From: Flavobacterium tagetis
Lineage (GTDB): Bacteria; Bacteroidota; Bacteroidia; Flavobacteriales; Flavobacteriaceae
DNA: 64,000 nt
Assembly: GCF_016735615.1 (NCBI RefSeq)
Contig: NZ_JAERSF010000002.1
Location: 1,426,001-1,490,000 of the forward strand
Direction: 5' to 3'
Within the stretch, counting starts at the first letter, position 1. Every line of letters begins with the position of its first letter. Below are positions 34,009 to 43,193 of this stretch, in pieces. Under the pieces are notes generated by a model that had not been told where the DNA came from, did no database searches, and saw only the letters and a list, made by a program, of their open reading frames with translations. Both the position numbers and the translations under genes were made by a program.

Positions 34009-35163
34009 TTAACTTTTTATTAATCCGTTAACAAATTTAACATTTTTATTTAAATAAAAATTTGCTTTTTGACCCATTTTAGGAAAGTTTTGGAAATCGT
34101 CCGAATATTCTGCACCTTTTGCGTCGTATTCGTAATGACCAAAATAATTTTCCAACTCACCTACTTCAACTATGTAAGCGTTAAAATGAATCTTATTTTC
34201 GATTAATTCTTCTTTGTATTGAGCGACAAAATTCGTAATAATTTCGATACCATCATAATTTATTTTGACATTTTTATACATAAAATCATAAAAAACCACA
34301 TTATTTTGTGAAATATTCAAATATTCGGAAAATCTATTATCAACTAAATCGTTTTCGGATATTAGTTTGAAGCTCTGAATTAACGCGAAAAATATGTATT
34401 TCCTAGTAATCTCTCGTTCGTAATCCTCTGGAAAATGTCCTGCCTCAAATAAGATAGTTGGAACACCTAAAAATTGAAAAGTGTCTCCTATACAATTAAT
34501 ATTGAACGAGTCATCAAAACGACCAACTTGTCCAGGAATGTATTTTTGTAGTTCTTCATTGATTCCAGCAATGATGTTTATGGCTTTTAATCTATTGTCG
34601 TTTACTTCTCTTTCTTCATTATATGATGGCGCTAAAAAAGATACAGTTGCAGGTTTTCCCGTTGTTCCTGCTCCAAATATTGTACGCTGATCGTGAAGGT
34701 TAAAGCAAAAATCAGGTTTAAACTGTTCAAATACTTGGCGAAGCACTTTACTTTCTGGCTGCGTCAAATCTTGCGAATCACGATTTAAGTCAATTTCGTT
34801 TGCATTTGCTCTGGTATAAAGTCTCGCACCGTCGGGATTAAGCATTGGAATGCAATAAAATGTGAAAGTATCCAACATTTGCTTAGCAAAATTGCTATCA
34901 TCATTCAGTAAATTGATGAAATCAAATAAAGCTTTTGTTGTTGTGCTTTCGTTTCCGTGCATTTGCGACCACAGGTATGCGCGTGTTTTTCCAGTTCCAA
35001 TTTGATAACTATATATAGGTTCGCCTAGAACAGATGTGCCAATAATCTGTACTTGACCATTTGTATTTAACTTATCTAAAAGTGGTTTAATATGATCTAA
35101 AGTAAGATATCTGCCTGAGATTGACTGTTCCTTGTACTGTATAAAAAGCTGTTCTAAATTCAT
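34009..35163 (-). CDS. M14-family zinc carboxypeptidase
   Basis: 384 residues without signal peptide. Zinc ligands of the M14 family are visible: His69 and Glu72 in MHGNEST and His157 in FNLHDQRT; FEAGHFPEDYERE near 246-258 carries the likely catalytic Glu. NPDGARLYTRAN and NRDSQDLTQPES are also family-typical. It would remove a C-terminal residue from a peptide or act on an amide; substrate unknown. It is transcribed divergently from the XRE regulator, and three copies of that regulator's putative operator cover its promoter. Confidence 0.85.
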   Translation of the reverse strand: MNLEQLFIQYKEQSISGRYLTLDHIKPLLDKLNTNGQVQIIGTSVLGEPIYSYQIGTGKTRAYLWSQMHGNESTTTKALFDFINLLNDDSNFAKQMLDTFTFYCIPMLNPDGARLYTRANANEIDLNRDSQDLTQPESKVLRQVFEQFKPDFCFNLHDQRTIFGAGTTGKPATVSFLAPSYNEEREVNDNRLKAINIIAGINEELQKYIPGQVGRFDDSFNINCIGDTFQFLGVPTILFEAGHFPEDYEREITRKYIFFALIQSFKLISENDLVDNRFSEYLNISQNNVVFYDFMYKNVKINYDGIEIITNFVAQYKEELIENKIHFNAYIVEVGELENYFGHYEYDAKGAEYSDDFQNFPKMGQKANFYLNKNVKFVNGLIKS

Positions 35164-35176
35164 TGTGTTTCGATTA

Positions 35177-35249
35177 GTTTACAAAAGTAAACATCTTTAT
35201 TTTTACAATTGTAAACTGTGAAAAATATTAATAATTTAGAATTGTAAAC
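35177..35249. promoter_or_regulatory. Three operator palindromes over the M14 peptidase promoter
   Basis: Site A GTTTACaaaaGTAAAC (35177-35192), site B TTTTACaattGTAAAC (35201-35216) and site C ATTTAGaattGTAAAC (35234-35249) share 6-base arms and a 4-base centre. Site A contains, on the minus strand, TACTTTTG, a fit to the TAnnTTTG -7 element, 19 bases before the peptidase start; site B covers a minus-strand TTG 16 bases further, a candidate -33. Binding would repress the M14 gene. Confidence 0.7.
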
Positions 35250-35433
35250 AGTTCTGGGGAAGATTTGGTATAACTATAGATAACTTGTTTTATTTAAGCT
35301 TTTTAAACTAATAGCTATTATCTAAATTAATAGATTTCAGTTAATTATGATTATCTATCTAAATTTTAAATTTAACATAAAAATGAACTCTAATTAAAAT
35401 TGCAACAATAATATTCGAATACTGTTTCTTTTT

Positions 35434-35484
35434 GTTTACATTTGTAAATGAGCGAATTTAAAACAGGAATTTACAATGGTAAAC
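35434..35484. promoter_or_regulatory. Two operator palindromes over the XRE regulator promoter and start codon
   Basis: Site D GTTTACatttGTAAAT (35434-35449) includes the -7 element TACATTTG (35437-35444). Site E ATTTACaatgGTAAAC (35469-35484) includes the start codon ATG at 35476. Both match the three sites at 35177-35249, so the regulator very likely controls itself and the divergent peptidase gene. Confidence 0.72.
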
Positions 35485-35934
35485 ATAGATGATTTTGTAA
35501 AAAGACTTGAATCTGTATTGGAATATTATGGTTTAAACGCATCTGCATTTGCTGATCAAATTGGTGTGCAACGTTCTAGCATGTCACATCTTTTATCAGG
35601 AAGAAATAAACCCAGTTTAGATTTTGTAATGAAAATTCTAGAAGTTTTTCCAGATGTAGATTTATATTGGATTTTGATAGGAAAAGGAACTTTCCCAAAA
35701 AGCAATACAGAAGAAAAGGTTGAAACTCAAAAATCCTCTTCTCCTATTCTTTCGAATCAGAATATGAGTAAAGATTTATTTTCAACAATAGAAATAAATT
35801 CCGAAGAAGAAGAAAAAAGAGAAAATAAAAAATCTCCTGTTCTAAAAAATGAAAAATTGAATTTGGAAGATGACGAAATTGAAAAAATTGTCCTATTCTA
35901 TAAAAACGGCACTTTTAAAGCTTATTCTCCATAA
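35476..35934 (+). CDS. XRE-family transcriptional regulator
   Basis: 152 residues. N-terminal Cro/C1-type helix-turn-helix: FVKRLESVLEYYGLNASAFADQIGVQRSSMSHLLSGRNKPSLDFVMKIL (about 5-55), followed by DLYWILIGKGTFPKS and an acidic, poorly ordered C-terminal tail. Common in Flavobacteriaceae as a stand-alone repressor. The start codon lies in the middle of a putative operator, suggesting autorepression. A 312-base gap with five operators separates it from the M14 gene. Confidence 0.88.
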   Translation: MVNIDDFVKRLESVLEYYGLNASAFADQIGVQRSSMSHLLSGRNKPSLDFVMKILEVFPDVDLYWILIGKGTFPKSNTEEKVETQKSSSPILSNQNMSKDLFSTIEINSEEEEKRENKKSPVLKNEKLNLEDDEIEKIVLFYKNGTFKAYSP

Positions 35935-36017
35935 TGCAAAAATTAGCGCGCATTTGACTCTTTGTCCAGAAATTTTTTAAATACGCGATTCTCACGCGTT
36001 TCGAAAATTCTCAGAAA

Positions 36018-36569
36018 TTACAGTTTTATTCCATTTTCAGGGATTTTCCCTAAAACGCCTTCATAATGCTTTTTCAAAATTTCATAATCGGCTTCATAAT
36101 TTCCAGTTGGATAAATTGCTTTGCCTAGATTTACTTCTTTTTTGCCCCAATCAAAAGCGACGGGCACAATTGGCACTTTCGCTTTAAGCGCAATAAAATA
36201 AAATCCGGTTTTTAATTCATTCACTTTTTTTCTGGTTCCTTCTGGAGCAACAGCCAAACGAAAGATTTCTTTTCTATCAAAGATCGAAGCAATCGCATCT
36301 ACTTTATTCAATCCGCCAGAACGATCTAATGGCTCTCCACCAACATTTCTAAAATAAAAACCAAAAGGAAATCTAAATAACTCCTTCTTTGCAACAAAAT
36401 TCATCTGCAATCCAGATATGCCACGAGTAAAAAGACCTATATAGAAATCATGATTACTTGTATGAGGCATTACTACTAATACGCATTTTTTTACTTCAGC
36501 ATTCTCCAATCCTACTATCTTCCAGCCCATTAGCTTGTAAAAGATGAATTTGTATAATAGTTTTTTCAT
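36018..36569 (-). CDS. 1-acylglycerol-3-phosphate acyltransferase-like protein
   Basis: 183 residues of the PlsC/lysophospholipid acyltransferase fold: catalytic HTSNHD (H-x4-D) near 36-41, FRFPFGFYFRNVGGEPLDR near 65-83 and VAPEGTRKKV near 107-116 (the substrate-binding EGTR motif). It transfers an acyl group to a lysophospholipid or a related acceptor at the inner membrane. It is shorter than PlsC and may be one of the ornithine-lipid or other acyltransferases. Monocistronic on the minus strand. Confidence 0.85.
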   Translation of the reverse strand: MKKLLYKFIFYKLMGWKIVGLENAEVKKCVLVVMPHTSNHDFYIGLFTRGISGLQMNFVAKKELFRFPFGFYFRNVGGEPLDRSGGLNKVDAIASIFDRKEIFRLAVAPEGTRKKVNELKTGFYFIALKAKVPIVPVAFDWGKKEVNLGKAIYPTGNYEADYEILKKHYEGVLGKIPENGIKL

Positions 36570-36633
36570 GAAAGATTTAATATTTGGTGCAAAATAAAAG
36601 ATTTAATGGTAAATTTGAGTAAAAGCATAAAAA

Positions 36634-37299
36634 ATGATTCGAAAATTTTTCAGTTATATAATTCCTATAAAAATATTTAAGAAAAAATCAGCCAGAAGCA
36701 AAATGATTGAAGTTACTTGGGCAAATGGCGAATTAGTATTGGACACTGAAAACACAAATTATTCATACGGAAGTCTACAGCGTATATTAAGGTATGGACT
36801 CCGGAATATTGGCTACGATAAAATTTTAGAAATGGATCACGTTTTACTATTAGGAGTCGCTGGTGGAAGCGTAGTAAAAACTCTAGTAGACGAGATTGAA
36901 TATAAAGAAAAAATAACAGGAGTTGAAATCGATTCTGATATAATTCAGATTGCCAATGAATATTTTAACCTGAATCAAATTAAGCAATTAGAAGTTATTA
37001 TTGACGACGCATTTGAATTTGTTCTGAAAACAAAAGACAAATACGATCTCATTATTATAGACATTTTTGAAGATACGAATATGCCTAATTTTTTGTTCGA
37101 AAAGTTTTTTGTCGATAGAGTTTGTACCATTTTAAAAGACAATGGTTTTGTTTTATTCAACACCATGATATTAGACGAAGCTCACAATGTTCGAAACAGA
37201 AAATATGTTGCAGAAATAAACCCGAAAATGTTTAAAACAAAGATGTTGCCCCGTATTGAAGTACATAACGAATTAATAATTATAAATAAAGTAGCCTAA
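36634..37299 (+). CDS. Spermidine synthase-like methyltransferase-fold protein
   Basis: 221 residues with the Rossmann SAM-binding core: LLLGVAGGSVVKTLVDEI (about 70-87), GVEIDSDIIQIANEYF near 96-111 and DAFEFVLKTKDKYDLIIIDIF near 125-145. The order resembles spermidine synthase but the polyamine-binding loop is not clear, and there is no S-adenosylmethionine decarboxylase nearby, so it may be an ordinary methyltransferase of that fold. It starts a run of closely spaced genes (4-base gap to the M23 peptidase). Confidence 0.72.
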   Translation: MIRKFFSYIIPIKIFKKKSARSKMIEVTWANGELVLDTENTNYSYGSLQRILRYGLRNIGYDKILEMDHVLLLGVAGGSVVKTLVDEIEYKEKITGVEIDSDIIQIANEYFNLNQIKQLEVIIDDAFEFVLKTKDKYDLIIIDIFEDTNMPNFLFEKFFVDRVCTILKDNGFVLFNTMILDEAHNVRNRKYVAEINPKMFKTKMLPRIEVHNELIIINKVA

Positions 37300-37303
37300 T
37301 TTT

Positions 37304-37981
37304 ATGAAACCCCTTGCCTCAATCTTAAATTCCCTACCGCCTGCTAAAGTTATAGATGCCTCCATTAATATTTCTGAATATACGCCGTTAAATCTATCGG
37401 TTTCGAATCAAGAATTGGTAAATCAGAAATTAGATACTTCGGAAGATTTTGAAAAATATATTTCAAGTTTTCTAAAAGAAAACAACGCCAAAGTAGCATT
37501 CGGCGGTTATATAGAAGGCAGATTTTTATATCAAAGAAGCCCTATTTTCTTGGATGCCTCAAAACCGGAGCGCAATATTCATATCGGACTAGATTTATGG
37601 GCCGAAGAAGGAACTGCTGTACTTGCAGCCCTTGATGGAATAGTTCACAGTTTTAAAAACAATAAAGGTTTGGGCGACTATGGTCCTACTATTATATTGG
37701 AACACGAAGTAGAAAATGAGAAATTTTATACTTTATATGGACATTTATCGTTAGAAAGTATAGAAAATTTAAATGTCGGAGACAATTTTAAGAAAGGCGA
37801 AAAAATTGCAACTTTAGGAAATGCTTCTGTAAATGGCGATTATGCACCTCATGTCCATTTTCAGATTATCCATAACATTGGAGATTATTGGGGAGATTAT
37901 CCAGGAGTCTGCAACACAAAAGACCTAAACTTTTATATCGAAAATTGTCCCGATCCTAACTTATTATTAAAAATTACTTAA
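37304..37981 (+). CDS. M23-family metallopeptidase
   Basis: 225 residues. The LytM/M23 motifs are HIGLDLW (H-x3-D) near 96-102, LYGHLSLES near 145 and PHVHFQI near 184-190. Enzymes of this family cut peptidoglycan cross-bridges. No signal peptide is apparent from the given start, so it may be cytoplasmic, non-classically exported, or have a different role. Second gene of the run, 6 bases before the next lipoprotein. Confidence 0.82.
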   Translation: MKPLASILNSLPPAKVIDASINISEYTPLNLSVSNQELVNQKLDTSEDFEKYISSFLKENNAKVAFGGYIEGRFLYQRSPIFLDASKPERNIHIGLDLWAEEGTAVLAALDGIVHSFKNNKGLGDYGPTIILEHEVENEKFYTLYGHLSLESIENLNVGDNFKKGEKIATLGNASVNGDYAPHVHFQIIHNIGDYWGDYPGVCNTKDLNFYIENCPDPNLLLKIT

Positions 37982-37987
37982 ATAGTT

Positions 37988-38464
37988 ATGAAGAAAGCAG
38001 GATTGATTATATGTTTGTTGTTATTAATCGGATGTAAATCTAAAACAGTTACCAGAGATACAGAAGATTTAAAAATTAAAAAGGTTTCTGGAGCAGATGT
38101 TAATGCAAATCAGCAGCGGAAGGCGTATGATTTAGGAAAGAGAGTCTTAGAAACTTGTAATACTTCAAAATTTAAACCTTTTAATGAAACTGAAGTTACT
38201 AAAACGGTTATGGAAAACACTACAGAAGAACGTTTAACCAAAACCTGCCAAAGATTTAGACAATACTACGGAAGTTTTATAGATTTAAAATTAGATGGAG
38301 TTTACAAAACCAAACACGAAGTCATTTATCGCTATCATGCTTTGTACACAAAAAAAGTTGCCAATAAAGAATTACGCATCTTTGTAAATGAAGACAATCT
38401 CATTTCTGCCATAAAATCTATGGATTGGGATGAAAAATTTGATGCCAAATTAGCCGATCAATAA
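37988..38464 (+). CDS. Lipoprotein of unknown function
   Basis: 158 residues with signal KKAGLIICLLLLIGC, lipobox Cys16. The mature protein is largely charged and helical (RKAYDLGKRVLETCNTSKF, TTEERLTKTCQRFRQYYGSFIDLKL), then beta-like at the end (EVIYRYHALYTKKVANKELRIFV). Two further Cys residues may be bridged. Six bases from the M23 peptidase, 12 bases before the next gene. Family unknown. Confidence 0.6.
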   Translation: MKKAGLIICLLLLIGCKSKTVTRDTEDLKIKKVSGADVNANQQRKAYDLGKRVLETCNTSKFKPFNETEVTKTVMENTTEERLTKTCQRFRQYYGSFIDLKLDGVYKTKHEVIYRYHALYTKKVANKELRIFVNEDNLISAIKSMDWDEKFDAKLADQ

Positions 38465-38476
38465 ATTATAATACTT

Positions 38477-39001
38477 ATGAATTTTAAACTACCGCTTCTA
38501 CTTTTATTATTTGTTTCTACGTTTTTATCAGCACAGCAAACTATCAGTGTAAAAGGGTCTGCACCTTATCCTGCAACACAAGAATATACTTTCATCTGCG
38601 AGAAATATGCGTACTCTGGTGAAATTAATGTACAGATAGCTAAAACAGAAAAAGGAGGTATTTTAAAACTTACTGTTTCTACAGCAAGCGACAAAGCTAA
38701 AATTGCTGGAGGTGTTTACGTTGATTTGACAAATGCCGATGTTATTGCTTGCACAGACAAAAATGTAAAAGAATCTGCAGACGGTAAAACAACTGCTTAC
38801 TATTATTTTACACCAGCAGAATGGCTGAAGCTTAAAAAAACTGATATTTATGCTATAAGATTTATCATTGCAGGTGGACCAGATATTTCTGGAAACCTAA
38901 CTGGACATTTTACAGCATATAGTAAAGTAAAGTATTTCTCGACGGCGTTTGATAAAACTAAAAAAACATTTGATACAGCTAAAGAAATTAGTGTTTTATA
39001 G
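38477..39001 (+). CDS. Secreted protein of unknown function
   Basis: 174 residues with a signal peptide ending near LSAQQ (1-20). The mature part is beta-rich and shows no familiar motif (ISVKGSAPYPATQEYTFICE, KIAGGVYVDLTNADVIACTDKN). It contains two Cys residues that could pair. Part of the run 36634-39519, 12 bases after the lipoprotein gene. Confidence 0.6.
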   Translation: MNFKLPLLLLLFVSTFLSAQQTISVKGSAPYPATQEYTFICEKYAYSGEINVQIAKTEKGGILKLTVSTASDKAKIAGGVYVDLTNADVIACTDKNVKESADGKTTAYYYFTPAEWLKLKKTDIYAIRFIIAGGPDISGNLTGHFTAYSKVKYFSTAFDKTKKTFDTAKEISVL

Positions 39002-39048
39002 TGATTTTTTAATATAATAAATCTTATATTTAACATAAATATTTCTTT

Positions 39049-39519
39049 ATGAACTCAAATGAAGCCTTGATTACAAAATTTTATACCGCTTTTGCGAATG
39101 CTGATGCCAAAACAATGAGCGAATGCTATCATCCGAAAGTTCATTTTATAGATCCAGCTTTTGGTTTATTAAAAGAAAAACAGGTTTCTAAAATGTGGGA
39201 AATGCTGCTTTTAAAAAGTAAAGGCAATTTAAAAATTGAATTTTCAAATGTAAAAGCAGATGATTCTACTGGTTCTGTAAATTGGATAGCTACTTACAAT
39301 TTTAGCAAAACAAACAGAAAAGTCATTAATAAAATTTCAGCTGAATTTATCTTTCAAGACGGATTAATTATCAAACATACCGATAGTTTTGATGTTTGGA
39401 AATGGTCAAAACAAGCTTTTGGTCTTACCGGTTATTTATTAGGTTGGACTGGGTTTTTCCAGAAAAAAGTCCAATCTCAAGCTTTGTCGGCATTAAAACA
39501 GTTTCTGAATATCAAATAG
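39049..39519 (+). CDS. NTF2-like (SnoaL) domain protein
   Basis: 156 residues of the cone-shaped NTF2-like fold: LITKFYTAFANADAKTMSECYHPKVHFIDPAFG at the start, then WIATYNFSKTNRKVINKISAEFIFQDGLIIKHTDSFDVWKW. A typical stand-alone ligand-binding or isomerase-like protein; substrate unknown. Confidence 0.8.
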   Translation: MNSNEALITKFYTAFANADAKTMSECYHPKVHFIDPAFGLLKEKQVSKMWEMLLLKSKGNLKIEFSNVKADDSTGSVNWIATYNFSKTNRKVINKISAEFIFQDGLIIKHTDSFDVWKWSKQAFGLTGYLLGWTGFFQKKVQSQALSALKQFLNIK

Positions 39520-39599
39520 ATTCTCGATATCTGCCTTATACCCGATTATAATTATTTTGTTACCTATTATTTTACTAAAAGTGTTAATTCTAAATACTG

Positions 39600-41342
39600 A
39601 TGAAAGAAATCGTACACAAAAAATTAAATCAATTACAGGCAACTGCAATTTGCGGAAACGATATTAGTTCTTCTTGTCTTTATGTTTCAGCTTTAACCAT
39701 TTTGTACGCAGGACAATACGCTTGGATTTCACTTCTGATCGTTGCTGTTGTCTTATTTCTTTTCAGAAAAATTTATGCAGAAGTTGTTGGAGCAATTCCT
39801 TTAAATGGTGGCGCTTACAATGTTTTATTAAATACTTCAACAAAACGTTTGGCTTCTGTTGCCGCAACACTAACCGTTTTGTCATATATGGCAACCGCCG
39901 TAATTTCGGCTTCAGAAGGAATGCATTATCTACACGGAATTTTTGAAGGACTTAATGTTACCATAGCAACTGTAGTAGTTCTGATTCTGTTTACAGGATT
40001 GGCCATTTTAGGAATTGGGGAATCTGCATTTGTCGCCGTTATCATATTCATGACACATATTGGAACCCTAACTTTGCTGGTTTTAGCATCAGCTTGGTTT
40101 GTATTGTCACATGGTTTAGATACTTTTCATATCAATTGGCAAACACCAATTACTTCGGGAAGCATAAAAACAGCTCTTTTTCTTGGATTTTCTGCAGCCA
40201 TGTTAGGGATTTCAGGTTTTGAAAGTTCAGCCAACTTTGTAGAAGAACAGGAACATGGTGTTTTTCCTAAAACACTTCGCAACATGTGGGGAATCGTTAG
40301 TTTCTTTAATCCCGTAATTGCCATTTTATTAATTAGCGTAATTCCGTTAACAGAAGTTGGAGAGAATAAAGAATCACTTCTTGCGCATTTAGGAGATACC
40401 ACAGGTGGAGCTTGGCTTGCTTGGCTTATTTCTATAGATGCAGTTATGGTGCTTTGTGGAGCCGTTCTAACTTCTTTTGTTGGTGTTTCCGGACTTCTAA
40501 ACCGAATGACATTAGATAGAATTTTGCCAAATTATTTCCTAAAACAGAATAAAAGAGGATCTCATTACCGAATCGTCATAAGTTTCTTGATTCTATGTTT
40601 ATCAGTCCTTTTTGCTACAAACGGGCATTTAGAATCTTTGGCTGGAGTTTATACTTTTTCTTTCTTGGCTGTTATGGCACTTTTCGGAATCGGAAATTTA
40701 CTTTTAAAATACAAACGAAGAAAACTTCCTAGGCCAGAACGTGCCAGAGGTATTGCTGTAGTTACTGCCGTATTCTTCGTTATTGCAGCATTTTTAGGAA
40801 ACATGTCCTTAAATATCAATTCGTTTTATACATTTTTGCAATACATGATTCCTGCATTAATCTTTATCGGAATTATGCTTAATCGTGTTACTTTGATACG
40901 CTTATTAATTGAAGCTCTAGAATATTTTTATCAGCCATTACGTAAAATGGTTATTCTCAGTAATCGTTACCTAGAAAGTTTAAGTTCAAAAATCAATTCT
41001 CAAGAGTTCGTTTTCTTTACAAAAGGAGACGACATTACAATCTTGAATAAAGTTTTACAATATGTAGAAGACAACGAAACTACTAAGAAACTTAAAATTG
41101 TTCATGTAAAAAAAGACACTGTCGATAACGAAGCTCTAAAAAAAGATTTAGAGGTTTTGGATCGTGCTTATGACAGTCTCGACATTGAATTTATAGAAAT
41201 TGAAGGCGTATTTGGTCCAGAAATTATTGACGAACTTTCCGAAAAATGGAAAATCCCAAAGAACTTCATGTTTATCGGTTCTCCTGGAAATAAATTCTCA
41301 TATCGCGTAGCCGATCTTGGAGGTGTTCGATTAATTATGTAG
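39600..41342 (+). CDS. APC-family amino acid permease with C-terminal cytoplasmic domain
   Basis: 580 residues. About twelve membrane segments in the first ~440 residues, opening with the family motif GNDISSSCLYVSAL and then NGGAYNVLLNTS near 70. Residues ~450-580 form a soluble domain (FFTKGDDITILNKVLQYVEDNETTKKLKIVHVKKD...), which may be a regulatory module on the cytoplasmic side. An inner-membrane amino acid or amine transporter; substrate unclear. Ends 42 bases before a palindromic repeat element. Confidence 0.85.
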   Translation: MKEIVHKKLNQLQATAICGNDISSSCLYVSALTILYAGQYAWISLLIVAVVLFLFRKIYAEVVGAIPLNGGAYNVLLNTSTKRLASVAATLTVLSYMATAVISASEGMHYLHGIFEGLNVTIATVVVLILFTGLAILGIGESAFVAVIIFMTHIGTLTLLVLASAWFVLSHGLDTFHINWQTPITSGSIKTALFLGFSAAMLGISGFESSANFVEEQEHGVFPKTLRNMWGIVSFFNPVIAILLISVIPLTEVGENKESLLAHLGDTTGGAWLAWLISIDAVMVLCGAVLTSFVGVSGLLNRMTLDRILPNYFLKQNKRGSHYRIVISFLILCLSVLFATNGHLESLAGVYTFSFLAVMALFGIGNLLLKYKRRKLPRPERARGIAVVTAVFFVIAAFLGNMSLNINSFYTFLQYMIPALIFIGIMLNRVTLIRLLIEALEYFYQPLRKMVILSNRYLESLSSKINSQEFVFFTKGDDITILNKVLQYVEDNETTKKLKIVHVKKDTVDNEALKKDLEVLDRAYDSLDIEFIEIEGVFGPEIIDELSEKWKIPKNFMFIGSPGNKFSYRVADLGGVRLIM

Positions 41343-41383
41343 TTTTTTAGAAGCAGAAGAATTCGTGTTCTCAAGTCGCACAG

Positions 41384-41452
41384 TCCCGCTATTCGTTGCA
41401 ATCTTTTGTGGTGAACCCCACCACAAAAGGATTTCCACTTCTATCGGGGCTA
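41384..41452. repeat. ~70-bp palindromic repeat element, copy 1
   Basis: Outer words TCCCGCTAT and ATCGGGGCTA frame a central hairpin, CTTTTGTGGtgAACCCC with its complement CCACAAAAGG. A second copy in opposite orientation lies at 53022-53091, differing at scattered bases. Such elements are dispersed through Flavobacterium genomes; no protein is encoded. Confidence 0.8.
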
Positions 41453-41606
41453 AATTAGAAGTTTAGTTTTCATAAGAAATAACAAAATTAACAGTTCTGA
41501 AACTTTAGCAAAAAAAGTCAATTTTTCTACTTTGCGACCTCAATAAGCGCAAAAAATATCAAATAAAATTCATAAAAATATTTGAGATCTTTTTGTAAAA
41601 AAATAA

Positions 41607-41669
41607 CCGCAGTTTAAAAAGATTAATAAGGATTTCTAAAAAACCTGTGTTAATCTTTTTAATCTGTGG
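41607..41669. repeat. Imperfect inverted repeat
   Basis: The 20-base arms 41607-41626 and 41650-41669 match at 18 positions as inverted copies, with perfect AAAAAGATTAA/TTAATCTTTTT. It lies just past the end of the minus-strand aminotransferase gene and may act as its terminator. Confidence 0.6.
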
Positions 41670-41705
41670 CTAAATAAATTTCAGAAGACCTCTTAGTATT
41701 AGAAC

Positions 41706-43193
41706 TTAAGATTTAAACCAGCTCTCCACTAATTCATCTTCAAACGAAGTCGCATCTTTATGAATAAACTCATTACGATTTTTATCATAAGAATAGTCTA
41801 AAGCCCAAGTTTTATGATTGGCAGCTAATTCTTTTATGCTTTTGCAAACAAACGCAATCTCTTCATCAGTTGTCGTCGGGTGAATTGACATTCTAATCCA
41901 TCCCGGTTTTTTAATTAAATCGCCAATTGTAATTTCGTTAACCAATTTATTTGAAGTTTCCTGATCAACATGCAATAAATAGTGTCCATAAGTTCCAGCA
42001 CAGCTGCATCCTCCTCTAGTTTGGATTCCAAAACGGTCATTTAAGATTTTAACTCCTAAATTAAAATGAAGATCATCAATGAAAAACGAAATTACGCCAA
42101 GGCGCTCTTTGTGCTGTCCAGCTAAAATTTTGATATTCGAAATTGGTTCCAATTCAGAGAAAATATAATCAACAATTTCGTGCTCACGTTCCATAATGTT
42201 TTCAATTCCCATTTCCTCTTTTAGCTCGATTGCCAACGCAGTTTTGATAACTTGAAGAAAACCTGGTGTTCCACCATCTTCACGGTCTTCAATATTATCA
42301 ATATATTTATGTTCTCCCCATGGATTTGTCCAGCTTACTGTTCCTCCGCCTGGGCAATCAGGAATCATGTTGTTGTATAGCTTTTTATTGAAAATCAAAA
42401 CTCCAGAAGTTCCTGGCCCTCCTAAGAATTTATGTGGAGACATAAAAACAGCATCCAAATAAGCTTCTGGATCAGCAGGATGCATATCAATTTCTACATA
42501 AGGTCCAGAACAGGCAAAATCAACAAAACAAACACCATTATATTGGTGCATTAATTTTGCCGCTTCGTGAAAAGGAGTTCTTAACCCAGTAACATTCGAA
42601 CATGCTGTAATAGAAGCAATTTTTATCGTTCTATCTTTATATTTTTCCAATAATGCTTCAAGGTTTTCTAAATTAAAAAGCCCTTTTTCGCAAGAAGGAA
42701 TAATTTCAACATCTGCAATAGTCTCTAACCAAGAAGTTTGATTAGAATGGTGTTCCATGTGAGAAATAAAAACAATAGGTTTTTTCTCTGCAGGAACATT
42801 TGTAAAACTCTTTAAATTCTCAGGAACCTTCAAACCTAAAATACGCTGGAATTTATTAATAACTCCCGTCATTCCAGTTCCATCTGTAATTAAAACATCA
42901 TCGTTGTTTGCATTGGCATGACGCTTAATAATATGTCTTGCATGATGATATGCTTTTGTCATAGCAGTACCAGATACAGTAGTTTCAGTATGTGTATTGG
43001 CTACAAAAGGACCAAATGCATTCAGCAGTTTTTCTTCAATAGGGCGATATAGTCTTCCGCTGGCAGTCCAATCTGTGTAAATTATTGATTTTCTGCCATA
43101 AGGCGAAGTAAATTCTTGATTTATACCGACAATATTCTGTCTAAATTCCTGGAAATAAGTTTCCAGTGTCATGGTACTATTTTTGCTATTCAT
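41706..43193 (-). CDS. PLP-dependent class V aminotransferase (cysteine desulfurase-like)
   Basis: 495 residues. Fold-type I features: ISHMEHHSNQTSWLE near 145-160, DFACSGPYVEIDMHP near 225, PLP lysine in MSPHKFLGGPGTSG near 252-262, and Cys-rich GGCSCAGTYGHYLL near 395. It is longer than SufS/IscS and has extra N- and C-terminal segments, so it may be a desulfurase relative with another substrate. A TATATTTG-type element lies ~25 bases upstream on the minus strand (43217-43224). Monocistronic. Confidence 0.82.
   Translation of the reverse strand: MNSKNSTMTLETYFQEFRQNIVGINQEFTSPYGRKSIIYTDWTASGRLYRPIEEKLLNAFGPFVANTHTETTVSGTAMTKAYHHARHIIKRHANANNDDVLITDGTGMTGVINKFQRILGLKVPENLKSFTNVPAEKKPIVFISHMEHHSNQTSWLETIADVEIIPSCEKGLFNLENLEALLEKYKDRTIKIASITACSNVTGLRTPFHEAAKLMHQYNGVCFVDFACSGPYVEIDMHPADPEAYLDAVFMSPHKFLGGPGTSGVLIFNKKLYNNMIPDCPGGGTVSWTNPWGEHKYIDNIEDREDGGTPGFLQVIKTALAIELKEEMGIENIMEREHEIVDYIFSELEPISNIKILAGQHKERLGVISFFIDDLHFNLGVKILNDRFGIQTRGGCSCAGTYGHYLLHVDQETSNKLVNEITIGDLIKKPGWIRMSIHPTTTDEEIAFVCKSIKELAANHKTWALDYSYDKNRNEFIHKDATSFEDELVESWFKS

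Larger units (their letters stand above)
41343..41705. other. 363-base gap with two repeat elements
   Basis: Between the permease and the minus-strand aminotransferase gene. It holds the ~70-bp palindromic element (41384-41452) and an imperfect inverted repeat (41607-41669). I see no gene here. Confidence 0.7.

Noticed and set aside
36634..37299. A true spermidine synthase forming a pathway with speA
   Set aside because: SAM-binding core is clear, but no decarboxylase partner is nearby and the polyamine-binding loop is not evident, so only the fold is called.
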